From Burkholderiales bacterium (lineage in GTDB: Bacteria; Pseudomonadota; Gammaproteobacteria; Burkholderiales; Burkholderiaceae_C): DNA of 5,268 nt. Below are positions 1 through 5,268 of this stretch, one piece after another. Within the stretch, counting starts at the first letter, position 1; every line of letters begins with the position of its first letter. Location of the stretch: NCBI GenBank assembly GCA_006227785.1, contig SBFU01000424.1, positions 1 through 5,268 of the forward strand, in the 5' to 3' direction. A program made the position numbers and the translations under genes. The notes under the pieces were generated by a model, which saw only the letters and a list, made by a program, of their open reading frames with translations, was not told the DNA's origin and did not search any database.

Positions 1-36
1 TTGTCATTCCCGCGAACGCGGGAATCCACGACCACC
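1..36. repeat. Dispersed palindromic repeat, copy 1 (operon 3' end)
   Basis: Positions 6-25 form a perfect hairpin: ATTCCCGCG, a two-base AA centre, then CGCGGGAAT (9-bp stem). Positions 17-36 are identical, base for base, to 4536-4555 in the second copy. Short inverted repeats with this ATTCCC...GGGAAT layout are common in betaproteobacteria; the dRS3 element of Neisseria has the same core pattern. It sits about 40 bp past the stop codon of the TPR gene, so transcripts of the five-gene run would end in or read through this hairpin. It may act as a terminator or RNA-stabilising 3' stem, but there is no clear T-tract on either side. The left end is cut by the window edge, so the full length is unknown. 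Confidence 0.75.
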
Positions 37-77
37 GGATCAGCCACGAGGCTCTGCGCCCGACACCCCGGACCGGC

Positions 78-740
78 TCAGGAAGCCCGGGCCTTGGTCA
101 GCAGCTGCCTGACCTCTTCGCGCCGGCCCTGGTCGGCCAGAGGCCGCCCGGGACGGGCCGGTGCCTGCAGGGCCTTTTCCAGATAGGGCACGGCATCCGA
201 TGCCGACCCGTTCTCCAGCAAAAACTCGCCATAGAAGAAGTTCGGGTCGATGCCCTGCGGGTTGATGGCCAGCGCCTTCTGCAGCAGCTCGCGCGCCTGC
301 TTCTTGTCGCCAAAGCCGATCGGCCATCCCGGCACCTTGTAGTACAGGACGCCCAGGCTGTTGTAGGCCGAGCCGCCCAGTGCCTGCCCGTCAATCTGGA
401 TGGCCTGTTCGTACAGGGTCTTGGCCTGCTTGACCAGCGGCAGTGCGCCCAGGCCGCCCTTTTCGCCGGCCAGTGAGCTGAGCACAATGCCTTCCCAGAT
501 CAGCACCTCGGCTTTGCCCGGATGGGTCTCGCTCAGGCTGTGCGCCCGCTGGGCCAGCGCTTCGAAACGCTTCTCGCGCTCCTGGCTTGGCGCCTGGTAG
601 CGGATGGTCTCCCAGCCCTGCTGCAGTTCCTGCACAGCGTCGTCCACCCCGGCGGCATGGGCCAGCCAGGAGGAAGAGAGCGAGAGCACGGCTGCGGCAG
701 CGACCAGCCATTGGCGGCGGTTGGAGGAAGAGGGGTTCAT
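78..740 (-). CDS. Exported TPR-like protein, last gene of the operon
   Basis: A 220-residue protein. Residues 1-30 look like an export signal: a twin-Arg stretch (NRRQWL, 7-12), a hydrophobic core (12-25) and an AHA-A cleavage-like site near residue 29. This can be read as Sec or as a weak Tat signal. The mature part is helical and TPR-like. One helix pair lies around 104-134 (LYEQAI, then AYNSLGVLYY) and further repeats around 145-160 and 165-192 (ARELLQKALAINP, then FYGEFLLENG and YLEKAL). Conserved-looking stretches KVPGWPIGFGD (135-145) and NPQGIDPNFFYGE (160-172) break the usual TPR pattern and suggest a specific subfamily; similar proteins are often labelled plain TPR or TatT-like. The start is chosen by GGAG at 749-752, 8 nt upstream, and by the signal peptide. 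It follows the SDR gene by 29 nt. A periplasmic or envelope scaffold for the pathway's product is inference only. Confidence 0.85.
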   Translation of the reverse strand: MNPSSSNRRQWLVAAAAVLSLSSSWLAHAAGVDDAVQELQQGWETIRYQAPSQEREKRFEALAQRAHSLSETHPGKAEVLIWEGIVLSSLAGEKGGLGALPLVKQAKTLYEQAIQIDGQALGGSAYNSLGVLYYKVPGWPIGFGDKKQARELLQKALAINPQGIDPNFFYGEFLLENGSASDAVPYLEKALQAPARPGRPLADQGRREEVRQLLTKARAS

Positions 741-769
741 GGGGGGTACTCCAGAAAAGTGGGTGAAGC

Positions 770-1588
770 TCAGGTTCGCGCCGCCGTCAGGTCGGCGGCC
801 GGGGTGGCGAGGGCTTGCCGGTGGCGGCGGAAAGCGCCATCCAGCCAGGTCGGCACCAGTCCATTGAGACGGGCCGCGTAACGCTCGGGAAAGCCCAGCA
901 GGCGCTCGGCGGCACCGTCCTCGATCAGGCGCGCTATCGCTTCGGCCACCTGCTGCGGCGCATCGTGCGCGGTGCCGGTGGCGCGGTTGTAGGCCTGCAC
1001 AGCTTCGCCGTTGAAACCGGTGTCGGTGCTGCGCGGACCGATGTATTGCACCTTCACCGGGCCGTCCGCCAGTTCGCGGCGCAGCGCCTGTGCAAAACCG
1101 TGCAGACCGAATTTGCTGGCGCCATAGACGCTGAAGCCGGGCAGCCCGATGCTGCCCAGCACCGAGCCAACGAACACGATGCGCGCAGCCGGCAGGGTCA
1201 ACAGGCGCGGCAGCAGCGCCTGTGTGAGCTGCATCGGTGCCACCAGGTTGGTCTGCAGCACCGCAGCCAGGTCCTCCGGTGCCCCGTCCTGCAGGCGGCC
1301 AAAAGCCGGCAATCCAGCGCCGTGCAGCAGCACATTGCAATCGAGCCGCTCGGCCTCGGTGGCCAACCGCTGACGGTCAAGGGGACGGTTGATGTCCGCC
1401 GCCGCCCATTTCACCCGGGACGCCGGCACACCCAGGGACCGGAATTCGCCGGCCAGCCGTTCCAGCGTCGGGTCCGAACGACCGACCATCAGCACCGCGG
1501 CCCCCTGCTTCAGCAGGTGCAGGGCGGTGGTCCGGCCAATGCCACCGGTGGCCCCGGTCATGAGGACGCGCGTATCTGCCCATTGCAT
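770..1588 (-). CDS. Short-chain dehydrogenase/reductase (SDR), classical type
   Basis: A 272-residue NAD(P)-dependent oxidoreductase of the Rossmann-fold SDR family; these interconvert alcohols and ketones or aldehydes. The cofactor motif TGATGGIG is at 11-18 and Arg37 after the second strand (VGR) favours NADPH. HGAG at 89-92 stands where most members have NNAG. The catalytic set is present: Asn114 (LQTN), Ser142 (VGSVLGS), Tyr155 and Lys159 (YGASK). The usual PG segment reads GPRSTDTGF at 184-192. The tail (236-258, LNGLVPTWLDGAFRRH) is amphipathic and could form a lipophilic substrate cover or touch the membrane. The start codon lies 1 nt past the stop of the HDO gene (TGACATG) with only a G-rich stretch as ribosome site, so translation is probably coupled. 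A longer in-frame upstream start would run deep inside the HDO gene and is unlikely. Substrate unknown; from its neighbours, a fatty or acyl-derived carbonyl is a fair guess. Confidence 0.93.
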   Translation of the reverse strand: MQWADTRVLMTGATGGIGRTTALHLLKQGAAVLMVGRSDPTLERLAGEFRSLGVPASRVKWAAADINRPLDRQRLATEAERLDCNVLLHGAGLPAFGRLQDGAPEDLAAVLQTNLVAPMQLTQALLPRLLTLPAARIVFVGSVLGSIGLPGFSVYGASKFGLHGFAQALRRELADGPVKVQYIGPRSTDTGFNGEAVQAYNRATGTAHDAPQQVAEAIARLIEDGAAERLLGFPERYAARLNGLVPTWLDGAFRRHRQALATPAADLTAART

Positions 1589-1589
1589 G

Positions 1590-2273
1590 TCAGGCCCCCG
1601 CCGGCTCGGCAGCCGTGGTGTCCTGCGGCAACGGCAGGCTGCGGAACACGTCGGCGTACAAGTGGTAGAACGCGCGCGCCGCGTGCACGATGGCCGTCTG
1701 GTCCGCCACATCCTCGATGCGGTCCATCAGCAGCGCGAAGTGTGCGGTGTGTTCCTGGTCCAGCGTGCCGTGCGAGCGCAGGTAGCTGAAGGCCGCATCG
1801 GGCAGGCCCAGCCCGGTCTGGATGCGGTCGGCCGCCATCAGGGCCAGCGCCACGCTGGTGCCCTCCAGCACATGCACCATGCCAAAGAAGCCCAGCGGGT
1901 TGCCACGTGCAATCGTGTCGTAGGCATAGGCCACCATCACCTCGGTGGCCAGCGCCGGTCGCCCATGGCGCACCGCCTCGGCATCGCCACCACAGGCCCG
2001 GATGTCGTCCAGGATCCACTCGTCATGGCCCTGCTCTTCCTCGATGTACTCGTCCATGGCGTCGTACAGCCAGACATGGCGCGCCGGCAGTGCCGCCTTG
2101 CAGGCCTTGAGCAGGGGCACGGTGTGGCGCACATGGTGGTAGGCCTCGGTCAGAAAGGCCAGGTAGCTGGGCAGCGACACCCGTCCCTGCAGCGCCCCCT
2201 GGATGATGGGCACCGACAGCAGCTGCTGCCGGGCCTGCTGGGACTGTTCGTTCAATCGGGCATAAAAGGACAT
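1590..2273 (-). CDS. Heme-oxygenase-like diiron oxidase/oxygenase (HDO), iron-containing redox enzyme family
   Basis: A 227-residue all-helical protein of the TenA/PqqC/heme-oxygenase-like fold. Members of the HDO group bind two irons and activate O2; known ones include UndA (fatty acid to terminal alkene), SznF, BesC and chlamydial CADD. Candidate metal ligands are Glu43 and His50 (E-x6-H), Glu137 (HVLEGTS), His168, Asp172 and His175 (H-x3-D-x2-H). The spacing closely follows the CADD set as I recall it. A further acidic/His patch EEEQGHDEW is at 78-86. Cys is scarce, and nothing suggests a heme site or the active-site Cys of TenA thiaminases, so a generic 'TenA transcriptional regulator' label would be wrong. 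The ATG start is 7 nt from AGGAGA (2281-2286); a TTG one codon earlier (2274-2276) is too close to that site to be preferred. It lies 19 nt after the ligase gene and 1 nt before the SDR gene. Substrate unknown; an acyl chain or amino-acid derivative is inferred. Confidence 0.87.
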   Translation of the reverse strand: MSFYARLNEQSQQARQQLLSVPIIQGALQGRVSLPSYLAFLTEAYHHVRHTVPLLKACKAALPARHVWLYDAMDEYIEEEQGHDEWILDDIRACGGDAEAVRHGRPALATEVMVAYAYDTIARGNPLGFFGMVHVLEGTSVALALMAADRIQTGLGLPDAAFSYLRSHGTLDQEHTAHFALLMDRIEDVADQTAIVHAARAFYHLYADVFRSLPLPQDTTAAEPAGA

Positions 2274-2280
2274 CAACGTC

Positions 2281-2286
2281 TCTCCT
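2281..2286 (-). promoter_or_regulatory. Ribosome binding site of the HDO gene
   Basis: AGGAGA on the minus strand, 7 nt before the ATG at 2273 and only 4 nt before the alternative TTG at 2276. The spacing favours the ATG. It lies in the 19-nt gap after the ligase stop codon, so the HDO gene can be translated independently. Confidence 0.7.
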
Positions 2287-2292
2287 GAAAAA

Positions 2293-3717
2293 TCACTCGG
2301 TGGTCAGCGCCAGGGCATCGGCGTGGCGCTGGTAGATGGCTTCGCGCTGGGGACGGCCGTTGGTGGTGGCCATGCCGCTGCCAGCATCAAAGGGCGCGCA
2401 GGCGCGGACCCAGCGTCCGATCTGCGCATAGTCGGGCAAGCCTTCATTGGCGGCCTGCACCGCGTCGTGCAGTTGCGCGTCGGTGGCCTGGGCATGGCTG
2501 CTCCAGAGCACCGCCGACAGCTGCGGCTGGCCGTCGCCAAAGACCACCGCCTGCGCAATCAAGGGTTCATCCCGCAGGGCCGACTCCACCCACTCGGGCG
2601 ACACATTGCGCCCATAGGCGGTGATCAGCACGTTGCGCAGGCGCCCGCGCACATGCAGGAATCCGTCGGCGTCCAGTTCGCCAATGTCGCCGGTGGGCCA
2701 CCACTCGGACGTCAGCACCTGCCCGCCAAGGTAGCCGGCCATCAGGCTGCCAGCGATGTGGATCTGCCCCATCTCGTCCACCCGCAGGCGCGTGTGCGGC
2801 AAGGCCCGACCGGCGCTGCCCGGGCGGTCGGCGCCGGGGAGGTTCAGGGTCTGGACCGATCCGCCCTCGGACAGCCCGTAGCCCTCGTAGGCCGGGATGC
2901 CCAGCGCGCGCGCCGATGTGATGAGGCGCTCGCCCACGGCGGCACCCCCCACGGCCACCAGCTTCAGCGACGCCGGTGCGCGCTGTCCGCTCGCTCCAAG
3001 CCAGACGGTCCAGGCGCGCAGCATCTGCGGCAACAGGATCAGGCTGCACGGCGCCCATTGACGCACCGCCGCGTCGAACACCGCCGGATCAAAGCGGGAT
3101 GAACCTGAGAGACCCAGCTTTTCCAGTGGCAGTACCACACACTCGCTGCCATGGGCCAACGGTGCCAGCACGCCCGCCATGTTTTCCAGCAGCACCGGCA
3201 GTGGCAGCGCACACAGGTGGCGACGGATGTCCAGCGGGGCCAGGGCCTGCACCAGCCCCTGCACCATGCGCTGCATGCCCTGCTGGCTGAGGCAGACCCC
3301 CTTGGGCTGCCCGGTGGTGCCCGAGGTGAAGGTGATCTTGCCGGTGCCTTCGGGCAGGGCATGGGGCTGTCCGGGCAGGCCGATCAGCCGCAGCGTCTCC
3401 CCCGCCACCTCCACCCCTTGCGCGCTCAGGCCTGGCCAGTGCATGGCCCCCATCGGCGACGTGACCAGGCCGTCGGCATCGCTGGCGGCCAGCGCGTGCT
3501 GCATCTGCGCCGCGGTGAAAAACAGCGGCAACGGCACATGCACGATGCCTGCGCGGGCCAGCGCCAGGTCCAGCACCACCCAGGCCGGTCCGTTGTCCAG
3601 CAGCGAGCCCACGGTGCGCAGGCGGCGCCGGCTCAGCTCCCCGGCCAGTCGCTCCACCATCGCGTCCAGCGCGTCTCGGGTGAGCTCCCCCTCGACATGC
3701 CGCAAGGCCACGGTCAT
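2293..3717 (-). CDS. AMP-binding acyl-CoA synthetase-like ligase with an altered C-terminal catalytic position
   Basis: A 474-residue member of the ANL (acyl-CoA synthetase/NRPS adenylation/luciferase) superfamily, which activates a carboxylic acid as acyl-AMP and usually passes it to a thiol. Seen: the phosphate loop FTSGTTGQPKG (130-140), YGLSEGG (280-286), TGD (342-344) and the hinge region with GRLRN (358-362) and YGRNVSPEWVE (368-378). The N-terminal part is short, giving a protein smaller than typical 500-560-residue fatty acyl-CoA ligases. Oddity: the C-terminal A10 motif, normally NGK followed by a basic residue, reads TTNGRPQRE (451-459). Arg455 replaces the Lys that drives adenylation, and there is no Lys anywhere after residue 252. 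The start codon overlaps the T_hemolysin stop (ATGA, 4 nt), with GGGAGG 6 nt upstream. Acid substrate and acceptor are unknown; the neighbour set suggests a fatty or aryl acid. It may be a slow ligase, a thioesterifying half-enzyme or an acyl-AMP handler. Confidence 0.93.
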   Translation of the reverse strand: MTVALRHVEGELTRDALDAMVERLAGELSRRRLRTVGSLLDNGPAWVVLDLALARAGIVHVPLPLFFTAAQMQHALAASDADGLVTSPMGAMHWPGLSAQGVEVAGETLRLIGLPGQPHALPEGTGKITFTSGTTGQPKGVCLSQQGMQRMVQGLVQALAPLDIRRHLCALPLPVLLENMAGVLAPLAHGSECVVLPLEKLGLSGSSRFDPAVFDAAVRQWAPCSLILLPQMLRAWTVWLGASGQRAPASLKLVAVGGAAVGERLITSARALGIPAYEGYGLSEGGSVQTLNLPGADRPGSAGRALPHTRLRVDEMGQIHIAGSLMAGYLGGQVLTSEWWPTGDIGELDADGFLHVRGRLRNVLITAYGRNVSPEWVESALRDEPLIAQAVVFGDGQPQLSAVLWSSHAQATDAQLHDAVQAANEGLPDYAQIGRWVRACAPFDAGSGMATTNGRPQREAIYQRHADALALTTE

Positions 3718-4367
3718 TGCCAGCCTCCCGCGGGTGCGGCCGCACGGGCACCACGCCGCTGCATCAGCCGCAAGGCCGCATCCAGCCGCCCGGCCAGCAC
3801 CACCGGACGGTGCTCGTAATAGCTGCCCCAGTCGGCCAGGCCCTCACCGACCGCGCCGGGGTCTGCGCTGCCCAACGCCAGCGGTGTGACCCCCATGCGG
3901 ACGAACAGGTGCCGCAGCTCCTGCGTCAGCGTGCTGACGACCCAGCGGCTCGGGCCCCCGGCCAGATGCCGCCCCAGCAAGGGAATGAGCAGGCGCCCTG
4001 CGCCCGCCCGCTCGGCCGCCAGGTGGCCGACCTCGACAATTTCATGCCGATGTACCGGCTGGGTCTGGTGGCGCGCCAGCACCACCTCCACCGGCGCATC
4101 CAGATAGCGCTCCAGGAACAGGGGCGCCTGATCGGCGCGCCGGAATCCGGCAGCCGCCAGCCACTGGCCCGAGAGCGGATCGCGAATTCCCGCCAGGCAA
4201 GGCGCAAACTGGCTGACCCGCGCGCCGTAGCGACGCGCATAGACACGCGCAATAAAAGCCTCGATATCGGCGCGGGCCTCATCGTCCGTCTCCACAAGAC
4301 ACAGCGAAGGTCCGCTTGGAAATCGGCCTGGCTCACTGGCTGTACCGGTCACTGGCTGAGGCAACAT
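3714..4367 (-). CDS. Thermostable hemolysin (T_hemolysin) family protein, possible acyltransferase
   Basis: A 217-residue protein recognised as the family named after the Vibrio delta-VPH thermostable hemolysin. Family-type stretches are FAPCLAG (54-60), LAAAGFRRADQAPLFLERYLD (70-90, with LFLERYLD most telling), EIVEVGHLA (109-117), WVVSTLTQELRHLFVRMG (142-159), LALGSADP (163-170) and WGSYYEHRPVVLAG (180-193). There is no signal peptide or membrane helix, so it should be cytosolic. The layout (N-terminal helix, EVGxLA core strand, late LFxRxG) reminds me of GNAT-like autoinducer synthases (LuxI, FeeM); that likeness is inference. The expected Asn in the EVGNLA-like motif is His115 here. The start at 4367 has AGGGAG 10 nt upstream. 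A start at 4433 would add 22 residues with no family likeness and would run into a palindrome, so I rejected it. First gene of the run, overlapping the ligase by 4 nt. The hemolysin name says little about its role here. Confidence 0.88.
   Translation of the reverse strand: MLPQPVTGTASEPGRFPSGPSLCLVETDDEARADIEAFIARVYARRYGARVSQFAPCLAGIRDPLSGQWLAAAGFRRADQAPLFLERYLDAPVEVVLARHQTQPVHRHEIVEVGHLAAERAGAGRLLIPLLGRHLAGGPSRWVVSTLTQELRHLFVRMGVTPLALGSADPGAVGEGLADWGSYYEHRPVVLAGRLDAALRLMQRRGARAAAPAGGWQ
3724..3729 (-). promoter_or_regulatory. Ribosome binding site of the ligase gene, inside the T_hemolysin gene
   Basis: GGGAGG on the minus strand, 6 nt before the ATG at 3717. It supports that start and the 4-nt ATGA overlap with the upstream gene, which implies coupled translation of the two proteins. 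Confidence 0.7.
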
Positions 4368-4377
4368 GATGCAAACA

Positions 4378-4383
4378 CTCCCT
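4378..4383 (-). promoter_or_regulatory. Ribosome binding site of the T_hemolysin gene
   Basis: AGGGAG on the minus strand, 10 nt before the ATG at 4367. It is the best ribosome site in this leader. The more distant in-frame ATG codons at 4433, 4424 and 4415 lie in or beside the palindrome and have no comparable site. Confidence 0.55.
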
Positions 4384-4415
4384 GGTCTGCATGACAGCCT
4401 CGTTGGCCATCCCAT

Positions 4416-4440
4416 GCACACCATGGAGCACATGGTGTGC
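4416..4440. promoter_or_regulatory. Perfect 10-bp inverted repeat in the operon leader, candidate operator
   Basis: GCACACCATG (4416-4425), a 5-nt spacer GAGCA, then CATGGTGTGC (4431-4440), with no mismatch. It lies about 50 bp upstream of the first gene of the five-gene run. A third GGTGTGC half-site occurs at 4508-4514. The symmetry suits a dimeric regulator, but the RNA could also fold as a hairpin. No T-tract follows, so an intrinsic terminator is less likely. No adjacent regulator gene is in the window. Just upstream (4443-4457) a small CCCGC-ATTAA-GCGGG stem is also visible. I cannot fix the promoter with confidence. Confidence 0.5.
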
Positions 4441-4520
4441 CTCCCGCATTAAGCGGGGCTTATGCCTGTCGAAGCGCTGATGTGCCGCTCTTCACTGGAC
4501 TCTTTCAGGTGTGCTCTGCC

Positions 4521-4555
4521 GTGGACTCCCGCGTACGCGGGAATCCACGACCACC
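4521..4555. repeat. Dispersed palindromic repeat, copy 2 (abuts the DUF454 stop codon)
   Basis: Positions 4521-4548 form a 28-bp palindrome: GTGGACTCCCGCG, a TA centre, then CGCGGGAATCCAC, with a single C-A mismatch in a 13-bp stem. Positions 4536-4555 are identical to 17-36 of copy 1. It begins 3 nt past the DUF454 stop codon, so it is the 3' stem of that transcript and also marks the border to the leader of the five-gene run. There is no good T-tract, so its role as a terminator is uncertain. Confidence 0.75.
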
Positions 4556-4558
4556 AGC

Positions 4559-4933
4559 TCAACCCCGTCTCGTCGGAATCCGCAGCACCACCCAGGCCCC
4601 GATCAGCCCCAGGGCCAGCAGCACCAACTGCAGGACCAGCCGGCCCCGGAAGCTCCAGATCGATATGCTGACCATCAGCAGCATCGACACCACGGCCACC
4701 GTCTTGGTTCGGCGCGTGAGGCTGCGGTGCGTTTCCCAGTCGCGCAGCATCGGACCGGTCAGTCGGTGGTTGAGCAGCCACGTGTGCAGACGCGGCGAGG
4801 CCCTGGCGTAACAGGCTGCCGCCAGCAGCACAAAGGGCGTGGTGGGCAGACCGGGCAGCACCACCCCGATGAGTCCCAGCAACAGCGACAGACTGCCCGC
4901 CGTCCACAGCAGCCAGCGCACCGGCGCGCTCAA
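4559..4933 (-). CDS. DUF454 / YbaN-family inner-membrane protein
   Basis: A 124-residue membrane protein of the DUF454 family (E. coli YbaN is a member); no biochemical role is established that I know of. Family signature: GVVLPGLPTTPFVLLAAACYARASPRLHTWLLNH over residues 23-56, followed by GPMLRDWETHRSL (60-72) and Lys77. Hydrophobic segments at about 8-26, 30-42, 79-94 and 98-118 fit the usual small multi-span layout and full family length, so the gene looks complete. The start codon is TTG, supported by GGAGG (4941-4945) 7 nt upstream; the next candidate, GTG at codon 5, would be too far from that site. It follows the SirB2 gene by 88 nt on the same strand and may be co-transcribed with it. 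The palindromic repeat begins right at its 3' end, which separates it from the five-gene run. Confidence 0.9.
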   Translation of the reverse strand: MSAPVRWLLWTAGSLSLLLGLIGVVLPGLPTTPFVLLAAACYARASPRLHTWLLNHRLTGPMLRDWETHRSLTRRTKTVAVVSMLLMVSISIWSFRGRLVLQLVLLALGLIGAWVVLRIPTRRG

Positions 4934-4940
4934 TGGGGTA

Positions 4941-4945
4941 CCTCC
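4941..4945 (-). promoter_or_regulatory. Ribosome binding site that fixes the TTG start of the DUF454 gene
   Basis: GGAGG on the minus strand, 7 nt before the TTG at 4933. No in-frame ATG lies near the N-terminus of the family domain, so this strong site decides the unusual start. Confidence 0.65.
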
Positions 4946-5021
4946 GCCCTGCGGGCTGCGGTGCGAGCTGGCTTGGGGCGGCCCAGCGCCGCGCTCATGG
5001 CCTTGGCTTCGGGTTTCGGGG

Positions 5022-5268
5022 TCACGGCGCCCACCAGCCCAGCGGATGCCGCTGCAGCGCGATGGACGCCATGAAGGCCACGCAGGCCAGCGCCACCACG
5101 AAGCACAGCGCCTTGGCGCGCCGGGTGCGCGCGCGCTTGAGGGCCAGCGAGCCCAACACCACGTACACCACCAGCAGCCCCAGCTTGGTGCCCAGCCAGG
5201 CGTCGTGCACCGGATGGTGTTGCATCAGCCACCACAGCGCTGCGCCGGCCAGCAGCAACCACATGTCG
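5022..5268 (-). CDS. SirB2-family membrane protein, N-terminus cut by the window edge
   Basis: The visible 81 residues are the C-terminal part of a small SirB-family integral membrane protein, named after the Salmonella sirB locus; its molecular role is not established. Three hydrophobic segments are seen: WLLLAGAALWWLM, LGLLVVYVVLGSLAL and ALCFVVALACVAFMASIAL. They are joined by a basic KRARTRRAK loop, and the family-like WLGTKLGLLVVY stretch is present. The first visible ATG (5262-5264) is probably internal: the preceding codon is GAC, giving D-M-W-L-L-L-A-G, which fits the conserved DTLLLLSG-like segment of the family, and full members are about 120 residues. About 40 residues are therefore expected beyond the right edge. 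It ends 88 nt before the DUF454 start. Confidence 0.82.
   Translation of the reverse strand, partial: DMWLLLAGAALWWLMQHHPVHDAWLGTKLGLLVVYVVLGSLALKRARTRRAKALCFVVALACVAFMASIALQRHPLGWWAP

Noticed and set aside
1589..1711. Longer SDR start at 1711
   Set aside because: The added 41 residues are Arg/Thr/Cys-rich out-of-frame HDO sequence, and the Rossmann strand begins normally right after the ATG at 1588.
815..1789. Long plus-strand open frames, e.g. 815-1789, 1389-2288, 2323-3102 and 3151-3819
   Set aside because: Antisense shadows of the GC-rich minus-strand genes; they carry no recognisable domain, while the opposite strand has clear family motifs.
4368..4433. 22-codon N-terminal extension of the T_hemolysin protein starting at 4433
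   Set aside because: It runs through the palindrome, lacks a ribosome site and shows no family likeness; the ATG at 4367 has AGGGAG upstream.
4416..4457. Intrinsic terminator in the leader (palindrome or the CCCGC/GCGGG stem)
   Set aside because: No T-tract follows either stem on either strand.
4447..4473. Promoter with -35 TTCGAC and -10 TTAATG on the minus strand
   Set aside because: The spacer is 15 nt and both boxes are weak, so I do not list it as a feature.
1..4555. CRISPR array or insertion sequence made from the shared repeats
   Set aside because: Only two copies 4.5 kb apart, with no regular spacing, no transposase and no cas genes.

Overview
The window is a compact, GC-rich stretch in which every gene I can support lies on the minus strand. 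The composition, gene style and short dispersed repeats of the ATTCCCGCG..CGCGGGAAT type suggest a betaproteobacterium, probably Burkholderiales. That placement is inference; there is no rRNA or other marker gene to confirm it.

Layout, in the direction of transcription (right to left): a SirB2-family membrane protein cut by the right edge (5022-5268), then a DUF454/YbaN-type inner-membrane protein with a TTG start (4559-4933). A near-perfect palindromic repeat follows directly at its 3' end (4521-4555). Next comes a ~190-bp non-coding gap holding a perfect 10-bp inverted repeat (4416-4440). After it lies a tight five-gene run: a 'thermostable hemolysin' (T_hemolysin) family protein (3714-4367), an AMP-binding acyl-CoA synthetase-like ligase (2293-3717), a heme-oxygenase-like diiron oxidase/oxygenase (HDO; 1590-2273), a short-chain dehydrogenase/reductase (770-1588) and an exported TPR-like protein (78-740). 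A second copy of the palindromic repeat (1-36) lies just past the last gene.

The five genes are joined by an ATGA overlap, a 19-nt gap, a 1-nt gap and a 29-nt gap, so they look like one operon. Taken together they read as a small biosynthetic pathway. The ligase would activate a carboxylic acid, the diiron protein would do an oxidative step, the SDR a redox step at a carbonyl or alcohol, and the T_hemolysin protein, which I suspect is an acyltransferase distantly like LuxI/FeeM autoinducer synthases, could transfer the acyl group. The TPR protein would act in the cell envelope. The product is unknown. Two details make the cluster worth attention: the diiron protein carries a full set of putative metal ligands with CADD-like spacing, while the ligase has Arg where the catalytic C-terminal (A10) Lys should be and has no Lys at all in that subdomain.
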